In this document: positions 53,580 to 63,800 of the stretch, one piece after another
Numbering within the stretch: the first letter of the stretch is position 1
Layout of the letters: each line of letters opens with the position of its first letter
NCBI RefSeq assembly: GCF_005280735.1
Contig: NZ_CP040077.1
Location: 1,178,001-1,242,000, forward strand
Length of the DNA: 64,000 bases
Direction: 5' to 3'
From: Trinickia violacea
GTDB taxonomy: Bacteria > Pseudomonadota > Gammaproteobacteria > Burkholderiales > Burkholderiaceae
Position numbers and translations under genes: made by a program
The notes under the pieces: model-generated
Database searches by the model: none
The model's input: the letters and a program-made list of their open reading frames with translations, nothing else
What the model was told of the DNA's origin: nothing

Positions 53580-53603
53580 GGGGCGCTTCGCCCGAAGCGC
53601 CCC
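53580..53603 (+). terminator. Hairpin after the MliC gene
   Basis: GGGGCGCTTC, loop GCCC, GAAGCGCCCC, 10 bp perfect, without a T tract. The rest of the 53570-53891 gap holds no gene; it ends with the acetolactate-synthase-like start. Confidence 0.6.
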
Positions 53604-53891
53604 GAGCACCCGGACCGTACCGCTTCCCCTCCTGCGCAACTCGCTGCGCGTCGCGTCTCAATCCCCTAGAATCAAACTTCGCTTCGCCGTTTTCGGCCCG
53701 CTCCCGGCCGCAAAGGCCAAGCGTGCTTCTCCTATCGATGGGCCGCGAACGGCCCGCGTGCGTTGCCTCGCGGCGCACGCGTGGCGTCTTCGTCCGGCGT
53801 GGCGGGTCGGCACGCTGCCGACGTCGGGTTTTCCGGTCCGGTTGCGCGGGGCCGTGCTCTGCGCGTAGCGTAGTTCTAAGCGAGGCCGCTC

Positions 53892-55556
53892 ATGAAAGCA
53901 TCGGATCTATTCGTCAAGGCGCTGGAGGCCGAAAACGTCGAGTACGTGTTCGGGATTCCCGGTGAAGAAAACCTCGATCTGCTCGAATCGCTGCGCCGCT
54001 CCAGAATCAAGCTCGTCCTTACGCGCCACGAACAGGCGGCGGGCTTCATGGCCGCCACCTATGGGCGCCTGACCGGCCGCACGGGCGTTTGCTTGTCGAC
54101 GCTCGGGCCCGGCGCCACCAACTTCGTCACCGCCGCCGCCTACGCGCAGCTGGGCGGCATGCCGATGCTGATGGTCACGGGCCAAAAACCGATCAAATCG
54201 AGCAAGCAAGGGCATTTTCAGATCGTCGACGTCGTGCGGATGATGGAGCCGCTGACGAAATACACGCGGCAGATCGTGTCGATCGGCAATATTCCCGCAT
54301 CCGTGCGCGAGGCGTTCCGGCGCGCGGAGGAAGAGCGTCCGGGGGCCGTGCACCTCGAACTGCCCGAAGACGTCGCGCACGAAGAGGGCGACGGCAAGCC
54401 GATTCCGAAGAGCTACAGCCGCCGTCCGGTCGCCGAGGACAAGGCCGTGGCGCGCGCCGTGGACGCCATCCTTGCCGCCAAGCGGCCGCTCCTGATGGTG
54501 GGCGCGGGCGGCAACCGCAAGACGACGCGCACCGTGCTCGGCGAATTCGTCGACCAGATCGGCATTCCGTTCTTCACGACGCAGATGGGCAAGGGCGTGA
54601 TCGACGAATCGCATCCGCTGTGGCTCGGCAACGCGACGCTCTCGGATGGCGATTTCGTCCACCGCGCGATCGATCACGCCGATTGCATCATCAACGTCGG
54701 CCACGACGTGATCGAAAAGCCGCCGTTCTTCATGCGCAGCGCCGATGCCGGCGACAAGACCGTGATTCATGTGAACTTTCTCGGCGCGCAGGTCGACCCG
54801 GTGTATTTCCCGCAGATCGAGGTGGTCGGGGATATCGCAAACGCGGTCTGGCAAATGAAGGAAAGCCTGAAACCGAAGCGCGAGGCCGCCAAGTGGGACT
54901 TCTCGCGCTTCATGGACATCAAGGCGCACTTCGACGCGCATCTCGCGAAAGGCCAGGACGACGCGCGTTTCCCGCTCTATCCGGTGCGGATCGTCCACGA
55001 CGTGCAGGAGGTGATGCCCGAGGACAGCATCATTTGTCTGGACAACGGCATGTACAAGATCTGGTTCGCGCGCTACTACCGCGCGCACGAGCCGAACTCG
55101 CTGCTGCTCGACAATGCGCTAGCGTCGATGGGCGCCGGACTGCCGTCGGCGATCGCGACCAAGATCGTGCATCCGGACCGCAAGGTGATGGCGGTCTGCG
55201 GCGACGGCGGCTTCATGATGAACTCGCAGGAACTGGAGACGGCGGTGCGCCTCAAGCTCGATCTCGTGGTCCTGGTCCTGCGCGACGACGCGTTCGGGAT
55301 GATCCGCTGGAAGCAGGAGAACATGAATTTTCCCGACTACGGCATGACGCTTGCTAACCCGGACTTCGTCGCCTACGCGCAGAGCTACGGCGCGCAAGGG
55401 CATCGCGTCGAATCGGCGGACGCGTTCGCGCCCCTGATGCGTGAATGCTTCGCGACGCCCGGCGTCCATCTGATCGACGTGCCGATCGACTACTCCGACA
55501 ACGAGCGAGTGCTCAACCGCGAGATCAAGCGCTTGAGCGCCGCTTTGACGATTTGA
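53892..55556 (+). CDS. Acetolactate-synthase-like ThDP enzyme (large subunit)
   Basis: A 554-residue ThDP enzyme. EYVFGIPGEENLDLLESL and LTRHEQAAGFMAATYGRLTG hold the activating glutamate; TLGPGATNFVTAAAYAQLGG follows; the ThDP motif is CGDGGFMMNSQELETA with a 25-residue spacer to LRDDAFGMIRW, where the usual Asn-Asn is Asp-Asp. No small regulatory subunit gene is adjacent, so it is not the biosynthetic IlvBN pair. It is coupled with an aldehyde dehydrogenase 84 bp downstream. Product may be acetolactate or another alpha-keto acid adduct; this is undecided. Confidence 0.88.
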   Translation: MKASDLFVKALEAENVEYVFGIPGEENLDLLESLRRSRIKLVLTRHEQAAGFMAATYGRLTGRTGVCLSTLGPGATNFVTAAAYAQLGGMPMLMVTGQKPIKSSKQGHFQIVDVVRMMEPLTKYTRQIVSIGNIPASVREAFRRAEEERPGAVHLELPEDVAHEEGDGKPIPKSYSRRPVAEDKAVARAVDAILAAKRPLLMVGAGGNRKTTRTVLGEFVDQIGIPFFTTQMGKGVIDESHPLWLGNATLSDGDFVHRAIDHADCIINVGHDVIEKPPFFMRSADAGDKTVIHVNFLGAQVDPVYFPQIEVVGDIANAVWQMKESLKPKREAAKWDFSRFMDIKAHFDAHLAKGQDDARFPLYPVRIVHDVQEVMPEDSIICLDNGMYKIWFARYYRAHEPNSLLLDNALASMGAGLPSAIATKIVHPDRKVMAVCGDGGFMMNSQELETAVRLKLDLVVLVLRDDAFGMIRWKQENMNFPDYGMTLANPDFVAYAQSYGAQGHRVESADAFAPLMRECFATPGVHLIDVPIDYSDNERVLNREIKRLSAALTI

Positions 55557-55640
55557 GGCCGGCGCGTGGCTGGGCTCTCACGATGCCCGGCCACGCCTGG
55601 TTACGCCCAGTCACGCGCACTGCGCCAAGGAGAACGAGTC

Positions 55641-57077
55641 ATGCTGCAGAAGACTTACCCGTACTACCTCGCGAACCGGCCCGTCGAGGCCAATACGGAC
55701 CTCGAAGTCACCGACAAATTCAGCGGCGAAGTCGCGACCCGCGTCGCCATGGCCGACGCCAAGGCCATCGACGAAGCGATCGGCCACGCGGTCAGCGCGC
55801 AGCATGCGTTGCGCGAATTCCCGCCGTACGCGCGCCAGGCGGTGCTCGAGCACTGCGTGAAGCGCTTTCGCGAGCGCTTCGACGAGTTGGCGATGGCGCT
55901 TTGCATCGAGGCCGGCAAGCCGATCAACGACTCGAAAGGCGAAGTGACACGCCTGATCGATACGTTCAAGGTCGCAGCCGAGGAAGCGGTGCGTATCGAC
56001 GGCGAGATCCTCAATCTGGAGATTTCGCCGCGCGCGCGGGGCTATCACGGCTACGTGAAGCGCGTCCCGATCGGACCGTGCTCGTTCATCTCGCCGTTCA
56101 ACTTTCCGCTGAATCTCACGGCGCACAAGGTGGCGCCCGCGATCGCGGCCGGCTGCCCGTTCGTGCTGAAGCCCGCGAGCCGCACGCCGATCGGCGCGCT
56201 GATCATGGGCGAGATCCTTGCGGAAACCGACTTGCCGGAGGGCGCGTTCTCGATTCTGCCCGCGCATCGCGACGGGGCGGACCTCTTTACCACCGACGAG
56301 CGGTTCAAGCTGCTGTCCTTCACGGGGTCGCCCGCGGTCGGCTGGGAACTCAAGAAGAAAGCCGGCAAGAAGAAGGTGATCCTCGAGCTGGGCGGCAACG
56401 CGGCAGCGATCGTCGACGGCGATCAGCACGAGCGGCTCGACTATGTGGTCGAACGCCTCGCGTTCGGCGCTTACTATCAGTCGGGGCAGAGCTGCATCGG
56501 CGTGCAGCGGATTCTCGTGCACGTCGACATCTACGACGCGCTGCGCGAAAAGCTGATCGCAAAAACGAAGTCGCTCAAGATGGGCGACCCGAAAGACCCG
56601 CAGACATTCGTCGGACCCATGATCTCCGAATCCGAATCGAACCGGCTCGCCGGTTGGATGGAGCAGGCCGTGCTCGCGGGTGCGAAGATCGTCGCGGGCG
56701 GCAAGGTGGACGGCGCGATGTTCGAGGCAACGCTGCTCGAAGGCGTGCATCGCGATCAGGACCTCTACCGCAAGGAAGCGTTCGGTCCGGTCGCGATCCT
56801 CGAGACATTCAGCGATTTCGACCAGGCGCTGATGACGGTCAACGACAGCGATTTTGGCCTGCAGGCCGGCATCTTCACCGATTCGCTCGCGCACGCGCAC
56901 CGGGCGTGGGACGTGCTCGAAGTGGGCGGTGTGGTGATCAACGATGTGCCGTCGTTCCGCGTCGACAACATGCCGTACGGCGGGGTCAAGGATTCGGGCC
57001 TCGGGCGCGAGGGCATCCGCTACGCGATCGAGGACATGACCGAGCCGCGCCTCATGGTGATGCGCGATCTGCGCTAA
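55641..57077 (+). CDS. NAD(P)-dependent aldehyde dehydrogenase
   Basis: A 478-residue ALDH. SFISPFNFPLNLTAHKVAPA is the Rossmann/oxyanion region with the Asn, VILELGGNAAAIVD carries the general-base glutamate, and YYQSGQSCIGVQRI the nucleophilic cysteine; GREGIRYAIEDMTEPRLMVM is the end. CAAGGAGA stands before ATG 55641. The pairing with the acetolactate-synthase-like gene suggests that the two act on one aldehyde or keto acid intermediate; the exact reaction is unknown. Confidence 0.92.
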   Translation: MLQKTYPYYLANRPVEANTDLEVTDKFSGEVATRVAMADAKAIDEAIGHAVSAQHALREFPPYARQAVLEHCVKRFRERFDELAMALCIEAGKPINDSKGEVTRLIDTFKVAAEEAVRIDGEILNLEISPRARGYHGYVKRVPIGPCSFISPFNFPLNLTAHKVAPAIAAGCPFVLKPASRTPIGALIMGEILAETDLPEGAFSILPAHRDGADLFTTDERFKLLSFTGSPAVGWELKKKAGKKKVILELGGNAAAIVDGDQHERLDYVVERLAFGAYYQSGQSCIGVQRILVHVDIYDALREKLIAKTKSLKMGDPKDPQTFVGPMISESESNRLAGWMEQAVLAGAKIVAGGKVDGAMFEATLLEGVHRDQDLYRKEAFGPVAILETFSDFDQALMTVNDSDFGLQAGIFTDSLAHAHRAWDVLEVGGVVINDVPSFRVDNMPYGGVKDSGLGREGIRYAIEDMTEPRLMVMRDLR

Positions 57078-57383
57078 AGCCGCGCTGTCATGCCGTTGCC
57101 GTCTGCCGAGGCTACGCTGGTGGGCGTTTGTGCCGCTGGCGCCAGCGTCTGCGGGCGCTAGCGGCACGGTGATACAATACCGGCCTTTCCGGCGGGGATT
57201 GCGCGCCGCTGCGGGCTTGCCCGCGGCGGGCGTCCGCCGGCCCGGAGCCGTCCACACATTCGGTTCGTCACATTGGGCAACCGTGGCTCCGCCTTCATTT
57301 CGATGCCTTCGAGCGGCTGTTGCCGCTGCCGTCCGCGCTTCACCGACACGACGCCCCACGGCGCATTTTTAGCGAAAGCCACC
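57078..57383 (+). promoter_or_regulatory. rhlE leader with large hairpin and TACAAT box
   Basis: A 306-bp gap. A long hairpin, GTGCCGCTGGCGCC (57130-57143) with GGGCGCTAGCGGCAC (57153-57167), precedes a -10 type hexamer TACAAT (57173-57178). The hairpin could be the terminator of the ALDH gene or an element over the -35 region. The rhlE leader would be about 200 nt, long enough for post-transcriptional control, as is common for DEAD-box helicases. Confidence 0.4.
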
Positions 57384-58823
57384 ATGTCCGATCCAGCTGT
57401 CACGCCTGTCCAACCGACCTTCGATCAGTTCGGCCTCGCCGCCGATATCCTGAAAGCCATCGCGGAGCAGGGCTACACGACGCCCACGCCGATCCAGGCG
57501 CAGGCGATTCCGGTCGTGCTGTCCGGCCGCGACGTGATGGGCGCGGCGCAAACCGGCACCGGCAAGACGGCGAGCTTCTCGCTGCCGATCATCCAGCGGC
57601 TGCTGCCGCAAGCTAGCACGAGCGCGTCGCCGGCGCGCCACCCGGTCCGCGCGCTGATCCTCACGCCGACGCGCGAACTCGCCGACCAGGTTGCCGCGAA
57701 CGTGCAGTCCTACGCGAAGCACACGCCGCTGCGCAGTGCCGTGGTGTTCGGCGGGGTCGACATGAATCCGCAATCGGCCGAGCTGCGGCGCGGCGTCGAA
57801 ATCTTGATCGCGACGCCGGGGCGTTTGCTCGATCACGTTCAGCAGAAGACCGCGAATCTCGGCCAAGTGCAGATGCTCGTGCTCGACGAAGCCGACCGCA
57901 TGCTCGACATGGGCTTCCTGCCCGACTTGCAGCGCATCCTGAACCTGCTGCCGAAAGAGCGCCAGACGCTGCTCTTTTCCGCGACGTTTTCGGGTGAAAT
58001 CAAGAAGCTCGCGTCGACCTACCTGCGCAACCCGCAGACGATCGAAGTCGCGCGCAGCAATTCGACGGCCACCAACGTGACGCAGATCGTCTACGAAGTG
58101 GCCGAAGGCGACAAGCAGCCGGCGGTCGTGCAGTTGATCCGCCAGCGCGGCTTGAAGCAGGTCATCGTGTTCTGCAACAGCAAGATCGGGGCGGGGCGTT
58201 TGGCTCGCCAGCTCGAGCGCGACGGCGTCGTGGCGACGGCGATTCACGGCGACAAGTCGCAGCTCGAGCGGATGCAGGCACTCGATGCATTCAAGCGCGG
58301 CGAGGTCGAAGCGCTGGTGGCGACCGACGTCGCCGCGCGCGGGCTCGACATCGCCGAGCTGCCGGCCGTCATCAACTTCGATCTGCCGTTCAACGCCGAG
58401 GACTACGTGCACCGGATCGGCCGTACCGGCCGCGCGGGGGCGTCGGGCGACGCGCTGTCGCTGTGCAGCCCGAACGAGAAGAAACAGCTCGCGGACATCG
58501 AAAAGCTCATCAAGCGGCCGCTCGACGTCGAGCGTTTGACCGTCGATGCGCCGGTGCGCCACCACAGCGAAGCGCGGGGACGCCGCGACCGCGACGACCG
58601 CGACGAGCGTTCCAGCCGCCGCCGCACGGGCACCTTCGAGCGCACGCATCATCGTCATGCGCCGATCGACGATTTCTTCCTGAAGCCCTACGAGCCCTCG
58701 CCGTCGGCGCTCAAGCGCGACGAGGCGCCGGCGCCCGAGCCCGCAGCCAAGCCGGCGACGAAGCAGCCGCTCGCGGCATTGCTGGGCGGGTTTGGGATGC
58801 CCCGCAAGACGACTTCGTCCTGA
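57384..58823 (+). CDS. rhlE: DEAD-box RNA helicase RhlE
   Basis: A 479-residue helicase. Q motif TPTPIQAQAIPVVL, motif I AQTGTGKT, Ia PTRELADQ, Ib TPGRLLDH, motif II DEADRMLDMGF, motif III SAT, motif V ATDVAARGLDI, motif VI YVHRIGRTGRAG. The C-terminal 100 residues are basic and arginine-rich (GRRDRDDRDERSSRRR), ending PLAALLGGFGMPRK, as in beta-proteobacterial RhlE. It is a cytosolic helicase for RNA remodelling in ribosome assembly and cold growth. ATG 57384 begins the conserved domain; an in-frame start at 57273 is less likely. Confidence 0.94.
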   Translation: MSDPAVTPVQPTFDQFGLAADILKAIAEQGYTTPTPIQAQAIPVVLSGRDVMGAAQTGTGKTASFSLPIIQRLLPQASTSASPARHPVRALILTPTRELADQVAANVQSYAKHTPLRSAVVFGGVDMNPQSAELRRGVEILIATPGRLLDHVQQKTANLGQVQMLVLDEADRMLDMGFLPDLQRILNLLPKERQTLLFSATFSGEIKKLASTYLRNPQTIEVARSNSTATNVTQIVYEVAEGDKQPAVVQLIRQRGLKQVIVFCNSKIGAGRLARQLERDGVVATAIHGDKSQLERMQALDAFKRGEVEALVATDVAARGLDIAELPAVINFDLPFNAEDYVHRIGRTGRAGASGDALSLCSPNEKKQLADIEKLIKRPLDVERLTVDAPVRHHSEARGRRDRDDRDERSSRRRTGTFERTHHRHAPIDDFFLKPYEPSPSALKRDEAPAPEPAAKPATKQPLAALLGGFGMPRKTTSS

Positions 58824-58826
58824 CGC

Positions 58827-59714
58827 TCAGGCGAAGCGTTTTGCCCATAGCGCCGTCGCTTCCGCGTAGAACGCGTCAAACGAAGTCTCGGCCGAGGCGC
58901 CCAGTGCAAGGCCAAGATGGCGCGCCGCGGCGCCGAGCGTCGCCAGCGGATCGCGAGCGTCGAGCGCGGCCGCGCCAGTCTGCTTGCTGAGCTTCTCTCC
59001 TTCCTCGTTGACGACCACTGGCACGTGCAGATACGCCGGTGTCGGCACACTCATGCAACGCTGCAAATAAATCTGACGCGCGGTCGAATCGAGCAGATCC
59101 GCGCCGCGCACGACATGCGTGATATCGCTGTCGGCATCGTCGACGACGACCGCCAACTGATACGCCCACTGCCCATCCGCACGCTTCAAGACGAAATCAC
59201 CGACTTCGGTCGCGAGGTTCTGCGTTTGCGCGTGTTGCCAGCGATCGTCGAAGGTCACGATGGCCGCATCACCGTCCGGCACGCGCAGACGCCAGGCGCG
59301 CGCGGGCTTGCCGTTCAGGCCGTGGCGGCACGTGCCGGGATAGGCGAGCGTGGTGTTGCGCGTGCGCGCGTTGAGAAGGGAGTCGGCGATTTCCTTGCGT
59401 GTGCAGCCGCACGGGTAGATGAAGCCCGCTCGATCGAGCGATTCGAAGGCTTGCTGGTAGCGCGCGGTGCGCGTGCTTTGCCAGATGGGCGGTTCGTCGG
59501 CGCGCATGCCGAAACGGGCGAGCGTGGCGAGGATATCTTCCGCGGCGCCGGGCACGTTGCGCGGGCCGTCGATATCTTCGATCCGCACGAGCCAGGCGCC
59601 GCGATGGGCGCGTGCATCGAGACAGCTCGCCAATGCGCCCACGAGCGAGCCGAAGTGCAGCGGCCCGGTAGGCGAGGGCGCGAAGCGGCCGCGGTACGGC
59701 TTGGACGCGCGCAT
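58827..59714 (-). CDS. gluQ: Glutamyl-Q tRNA(Asp) synthetase
   Basis: A 295-residue GluRS paralogue without anticodon-binding domain. It attaches glutamate to queuosine in tRNA(Asp). GRFAPSPTGPLHFGSLVGAL is the HIGH-like motif, RIEDIDGPR the substrate site, YPCGCTRKEI with a later CRHG the zinc site, and EEGEKLSKQTGA the KMSKS-like loop. Length and order match GluQRS. It lies 10 bp behind trhO on the same strand and converges on rhlE with a 3-bp gap. Two tRNA-modification genes thus sit together. Confidence 0.95.
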   Translation of the reverse strand: MRASKPYRGRFAPSPTGPLHFGSLVGALASCLDARAHRGAWLVRIEDIDGPRNVPGAAEDILATLARFGMRADEPPIWQSTRTARYQQAFESLDRAGFIYPCGCTRKEIADSLLNARTRNTTLAYPGTCRHGLNGKPARAWRLRVPDGDAAIVTFDDRWQHAQTQNLATEVGDFVLKRADGQWAYQLAVVVDDADSDITHVVRGADLLDSTARQIYLQRCMSVPTPAYLHVPVVVNEEGEKLSKQTGAAALDARDPLATLGAAARHLGLALGASAETSFDAFYAEATALWAKRFA

Positions 59715-59724
59715 CGGCCCGTTG

Positions 59725-60588
59725 TCACGCCGCGCGCGCGGCGTCCTTCTGCGGATGGCACGCGGGGCACGTCTTGCCCGGCGTATAGAGCGGCGACTGC
59801 TGATCCTCGGGCGTGACGACTGCACGGCAGCCGAAGCATTGTGCGGTGGCAGTCGGTTCGAGCTGCGGATTGAGCGCGGTGCGGTAGTCGAACACGAAGC
59901 ATTCGCCGTGATAGTGCGCGCCGCCGACTTCCTCGAAGTACTTGAGAATGCCGCCTTCGAGCTGATAGACGTTCTCGATGCCGACATCCTTCATGTGGAT
60001 GGCGGCCTTCTCGCAGCGAATCCCGCCCGTGCAGAACGACACCACGGTCTTGCCTTCGAGGTCCGCGCGGTTCTTCTCGATCACGTCCGGAAACTCGCTG
60101 AACTTCGTGATCCGGTAGTCGAGCGCGTGGTTGAACGTGCCGACGTCGACTTCGAACGCGTTGCGGGTGTCCAGCATCACGACCGGGCGGCCTTCGTCGT
60201 CGTGGCCGCGGTCGAGCCATGTCTTGAGCGTGGGGGCGTCCACAAACGGCGCGCGGCCCAGTTCCGGCTTGATCGCCGGCTTTTTCATGGTGATGATTTC
60301 GCGCTTGATCTTGACGAGCATGCGCCGGAACGGCTGCGTTTCCGACACGCTTTGCTTGAACTGCAGGCCGGCGAATTTGCCTTCGAAGAGCGGATCGTGG
60401 CGAAGGTAGTCGATGAAGGCTCGCACGTTGTCCGGCGTGCCGGCGATAAACAGGTTGATGCCCTCGGGCGCAAGCAGGATCGTGCCGCGCAGCCCCAGCG
60501 CCATGCATTTTTCGGTAACGAGCGGGCGCCATTCCAGAATGGCGTCGAGCGTGGCGAATTGGTAGGCCGAGAGATTGATGATGCTCAT
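59725..60588 (-). CDS. trhO: tRNA uridine(34) hydroxylase TrhO (rhodanese family)
   Basis: A 287-residue protein that hydroxylates U34 of certain tRNAs using oxygen. The N-terminal acylphosphatase-like part reads LRGTILLAPEGINLFIAGTP; the rhodanese domain holds VVSFCTGGIRCEKAAIHM with the catalytic cysteine; the C-terminal CFGCRAVV and CPACHPQ form a zinc-type site. ATG 60588 gives MSIINLSAYQFATL, matching relatives. Divergent from dnaE. Confidence 0.94.
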   Translation of the reverse strand: MSIINLSAYQFATLDAILEWRPLVTEKCMALGLRGTILLAPEGINLFIAGTPDNVRAFIDYLRHDPLFEGKFAGLQFKQSVSETQPFRRMLVKIKREIITMKKPAIKPELGRAPFVDAPTLKTWLDRGHDDEGRPVVMLDTRNAFEVDVGTFNHALDYRITKFSEFPDVIEKNRADLEGKTVVSFCTGGIRCEKAAIHMKDVGIENVYQLEGGILKYFEEVGGAHYHGECFVFDYRTALNPQLEPTATAQCFGCRAVVTPEDQQSPLYTPGKTCPACHPQKDAARAA

Positions 60589-60837
60589 GATGGTCGTGCG
60601 GAAAAAACGCGTAGCCGAGGCGTCGCGGCGGGCGCGAGGTGGTGTCAGGCGGGCGGCGGCGCGGCAGCGGAAATGACGAAAAACCGTATTATCTCGCAAA
60701 CGGCCGATCAGCCCGCATTAGGCCGAATGGCTAATCGCCGCAGATCGCTTCCCGGTTTCCGCCGTGCGCCGATACATGCTCCGAGGGAGCCTTGTCCGAA
60801 CGGCCAACGCAGCGTTTTCGGCGCGTTTCGCTCAAAG

Positions 60838-60862
60838 GGCGGATGTACGGCGGATGTACAAT
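60838..60862 (+). promoter_or_regulatory. dnaE promoter with tandem 11-bp repeat
   Basis: GGCGGATGTAC occurs twice back to back (60838-60848 and 60849-60859); the second runs into TACAAT (60857-60862), a good -10. The dnaE ATG at 60870 begins 7 nt after it and no ribosome-binding site precedes it, so the transcript may be leaderless. No good -35 is visible. Confidence 0.5.
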
Positions 60863-60869
60863 AGCGCCC

Positions 60870-63800
60870 ATGTCAGATCCCCGCTTCGTCCATCTTCGCG
60901 TCCACTCCGAATTCTCGATCGCCGACGGCATCGTGCGCCTTGACGACATCGTCAAAGCCGCCGCCGACGACGGCCAGGGCGCACTCGCACTGACCGACCT
61001 CGGCAACGCGTTCGGTCTCGTCCGTTTCTACAAGGAAGCGCGCGGCAACGGGGTCAAACCCATTGCCGGCTGCGACGTCTGGATCACCAATCCCGATGAT
61101 CGCGACAAGCCTTCGCGTCTGCTCCTGCTCGTCAAAGATCGCCGCGGCTACCTCAATCTGTGCGAGCTGCTCACGAAGGCGTGGCTCACGAACCAGTATC
61201 GCGGGCGCGCGGAGATCGAGGCCGAGTGGCTCGAATCCGGCCTCGAACAAGGCTTGCTCGCGATCTCGGGCGCGCAGCAGGGCGATATCGGCTTGGCGCT
61301 TGCCGCCGGCAACGAGGAAGCAGCGAAGCGTTGCGCAGCGCGCTGGGTCAAGCGCTTCCCGAACGCGTTCTATATCGAGTTGCAACGCTGCGGTCAGCCG
61401 GGCGGCGAGGCATACGTGCAGCAGGCCGTTGCGCTGGCCGCATCGTTGAAGCTGCCGGTGGTGGCGACGCACCCCACCCAATTCATGACGCCCGACGACT
61501 TCACCGCGCACGAAGCGCGCGTGTGCATTTCGGAAGGCGACATGCTCGCGAACCCGCGCCGTCAGAAGCGCTTCACGACCGAACAGTTTTTCCGTACGCA
61601 GGAGGACATGGCCGCGCTGTTCGCGGACATTCCGTCGGCGCTCGCGAACACCGTCGAAATCGCAAAGCGCTGCAACCTGACGCTCGAACTCGGCAAGCCG
61701 AAGCTGCCGCTCTTCCCGACGCCCGACGGCATGTCGCTCGACGACTATCTCGTGCAGTTGTCGAAGGAAGGTCTGGAGGAGCGGCTCGAGCAGCTCTATC
61801 CGAACCAGGCCGAGCGCGACCAGCAGCGCGACACGTACTACCAGCGTCTCGACTTCGAGTGCGGCACGATCATCAAGATGGGCTTCCCCGGCTACTTCCT
61901 GATCGTGGCGGACTTCATCAACTGGGCGAAGAACAACGGCGTGCCGGTGGGTCCGGGCCGGGGTTCCGGCGCGGGCTCGCTCGTCGCCTACGCGCTCGGG
62001 ATTACCGATCTCGATCCGCTGCGCTACAACCTGCTGTTCGAGCGTTTCCTGAATCCGGAACGGGTGTCGATGCCCGACTTCGACATCGACTTCTGCCAGC
62101 ACGGCCGCGATCGCGTGATCCAGTACGTGAAGGAGAAGTACGGCGCGGACGCGGTCTCGCAGATCGCGACGTTCGGCACGATGGCTGCGAAGGCGGCGGT
62201 GCGCGATATCGGCCGCGTGCTCGATCTCGGCTACATGTTCACGGATGGCGTCGCGAAGCTGATTCCGTTCAAGCCCGGCAAGCACGTGACGATTGCCGAC
62301 GCGATGAAGGAAGAGCCGCTCCTGCAGGAGCGCAACGACAACGAGGACGAAGTGCGGCAGCTTCTCGAGCTGGCGCAGCGCGTCGAAGGTCTCACGCGTA
62401 ACGTCGGCATGCACGCGGGCGGCGTGCTGATCGCGCCCGGCAAGCTCACCGATTTCTGTCCGCTCTATACGCAGGGCGACGACGGCGGCGTCGTAAGCCA
62501 GTACGACAAGGACGACGTCGAAGCCGTCGGCCTCGTGAAGTTCGACTTCTTGGGTCTGACCACGCTCACGATTCTCGATTGGGCCGAGCGCTACATTCGC
62601 CGGCTCGATCCGTCGAAGCAGGATTGGTCGTTGGCTCAAGTGCCGCTCGACGATCCCGCCTCGTTCTCGATCCTCAAGAAAGCGAATACGGTCGCCGTGT
62701 TCCAGCTGGAAAGCCGCGGCATGCAGGGCATGCTGAAGGACGCGCAGCCCGACCGCTTCGAGGACATCATCGCGCTCGTGGCGCTGTACCGCCCAGGCCC
62801 GATGGACCTGATTCCGAGCTTCTGCGCGCGCAAGCACGGGCGCGAGGTGGTCGAGTATCCCGATCCTCGCGTCGAACCTGTTCTGAAAGAGACCTACGGC
62901 ATCATGGTCTATCAGGAGCAGGTGATGCAGATGGCGCAGATCATCGGCGGCTACTCGCTCGGCGGCGCGGACTTGCTGCGCCGCGCGATGGGCAAGAAAA
63001 AGCCCGAGGAGATGGCGAAGCACCGCGAGATCTTCGCCGAGGGCGCGGCGAAGAACGGCCTCACGCGCGAGAAAGCCGACGAAACCTTCGACTTGATGGA
63101 GAAGTTCGCGGGCTACGGCTTCAACAAGTCGCACGCGGCCGCGTATGCGCTGCTGGCGTACCACACCGCGTGGCTGAAGGCGCACCATCCGGCGGAGTTC
63201 ATGGCAGCCAACATGAGCTTGGCGATGGACGATACCGACAAGGTCAAGATCCTCTTCGAAGACTGCCTCACGAACGGGATGGCCGTGCTGCCGCCGGACA
63301 TCAACCGTTCGGCGTACCGCTTCGAGCCGGTGGCCGAAGCCGACGGCAAGCGCTCGCGCACGATCCGCTACGGGCTCGGCGCGGTGAAGGGCAGCGGCCA
63401 GAACGCGATCGAGGAAATCCTGCGTGCGCGCGAAGAAGGGGCGTTCCAGGATCTGTTCGATTTCTGCGCGCGTATCGACCGCCGCGTCGTCAATCGCCGG
63501 ACGGTCGAGGCGCTGATCCGCGCGGGCGCTTTCGATACGCTCCACGACAACCGCGCGCAACTGATCGCCTCGGTGCCGCTCGCGATGGAGGCCGCCGATC
63601 AGGCCAGCGCGAACGCGATGCAGGCCGGCTTGTTCGACATGGGCGATGCGCCCTCGCAAGGCCACGAGCTCGTCGCCGAACCCGCGTGGCATGAGAAAAA
63701 GAAGCTGCAGGAAGAAAAGAGTGCACTGGGCTTCTATCTGTCCGGTCACTTGTTCGACGCCTACAAGGACGAAGTGCGCCGCTTCGTGCGGCAGAAGCTC

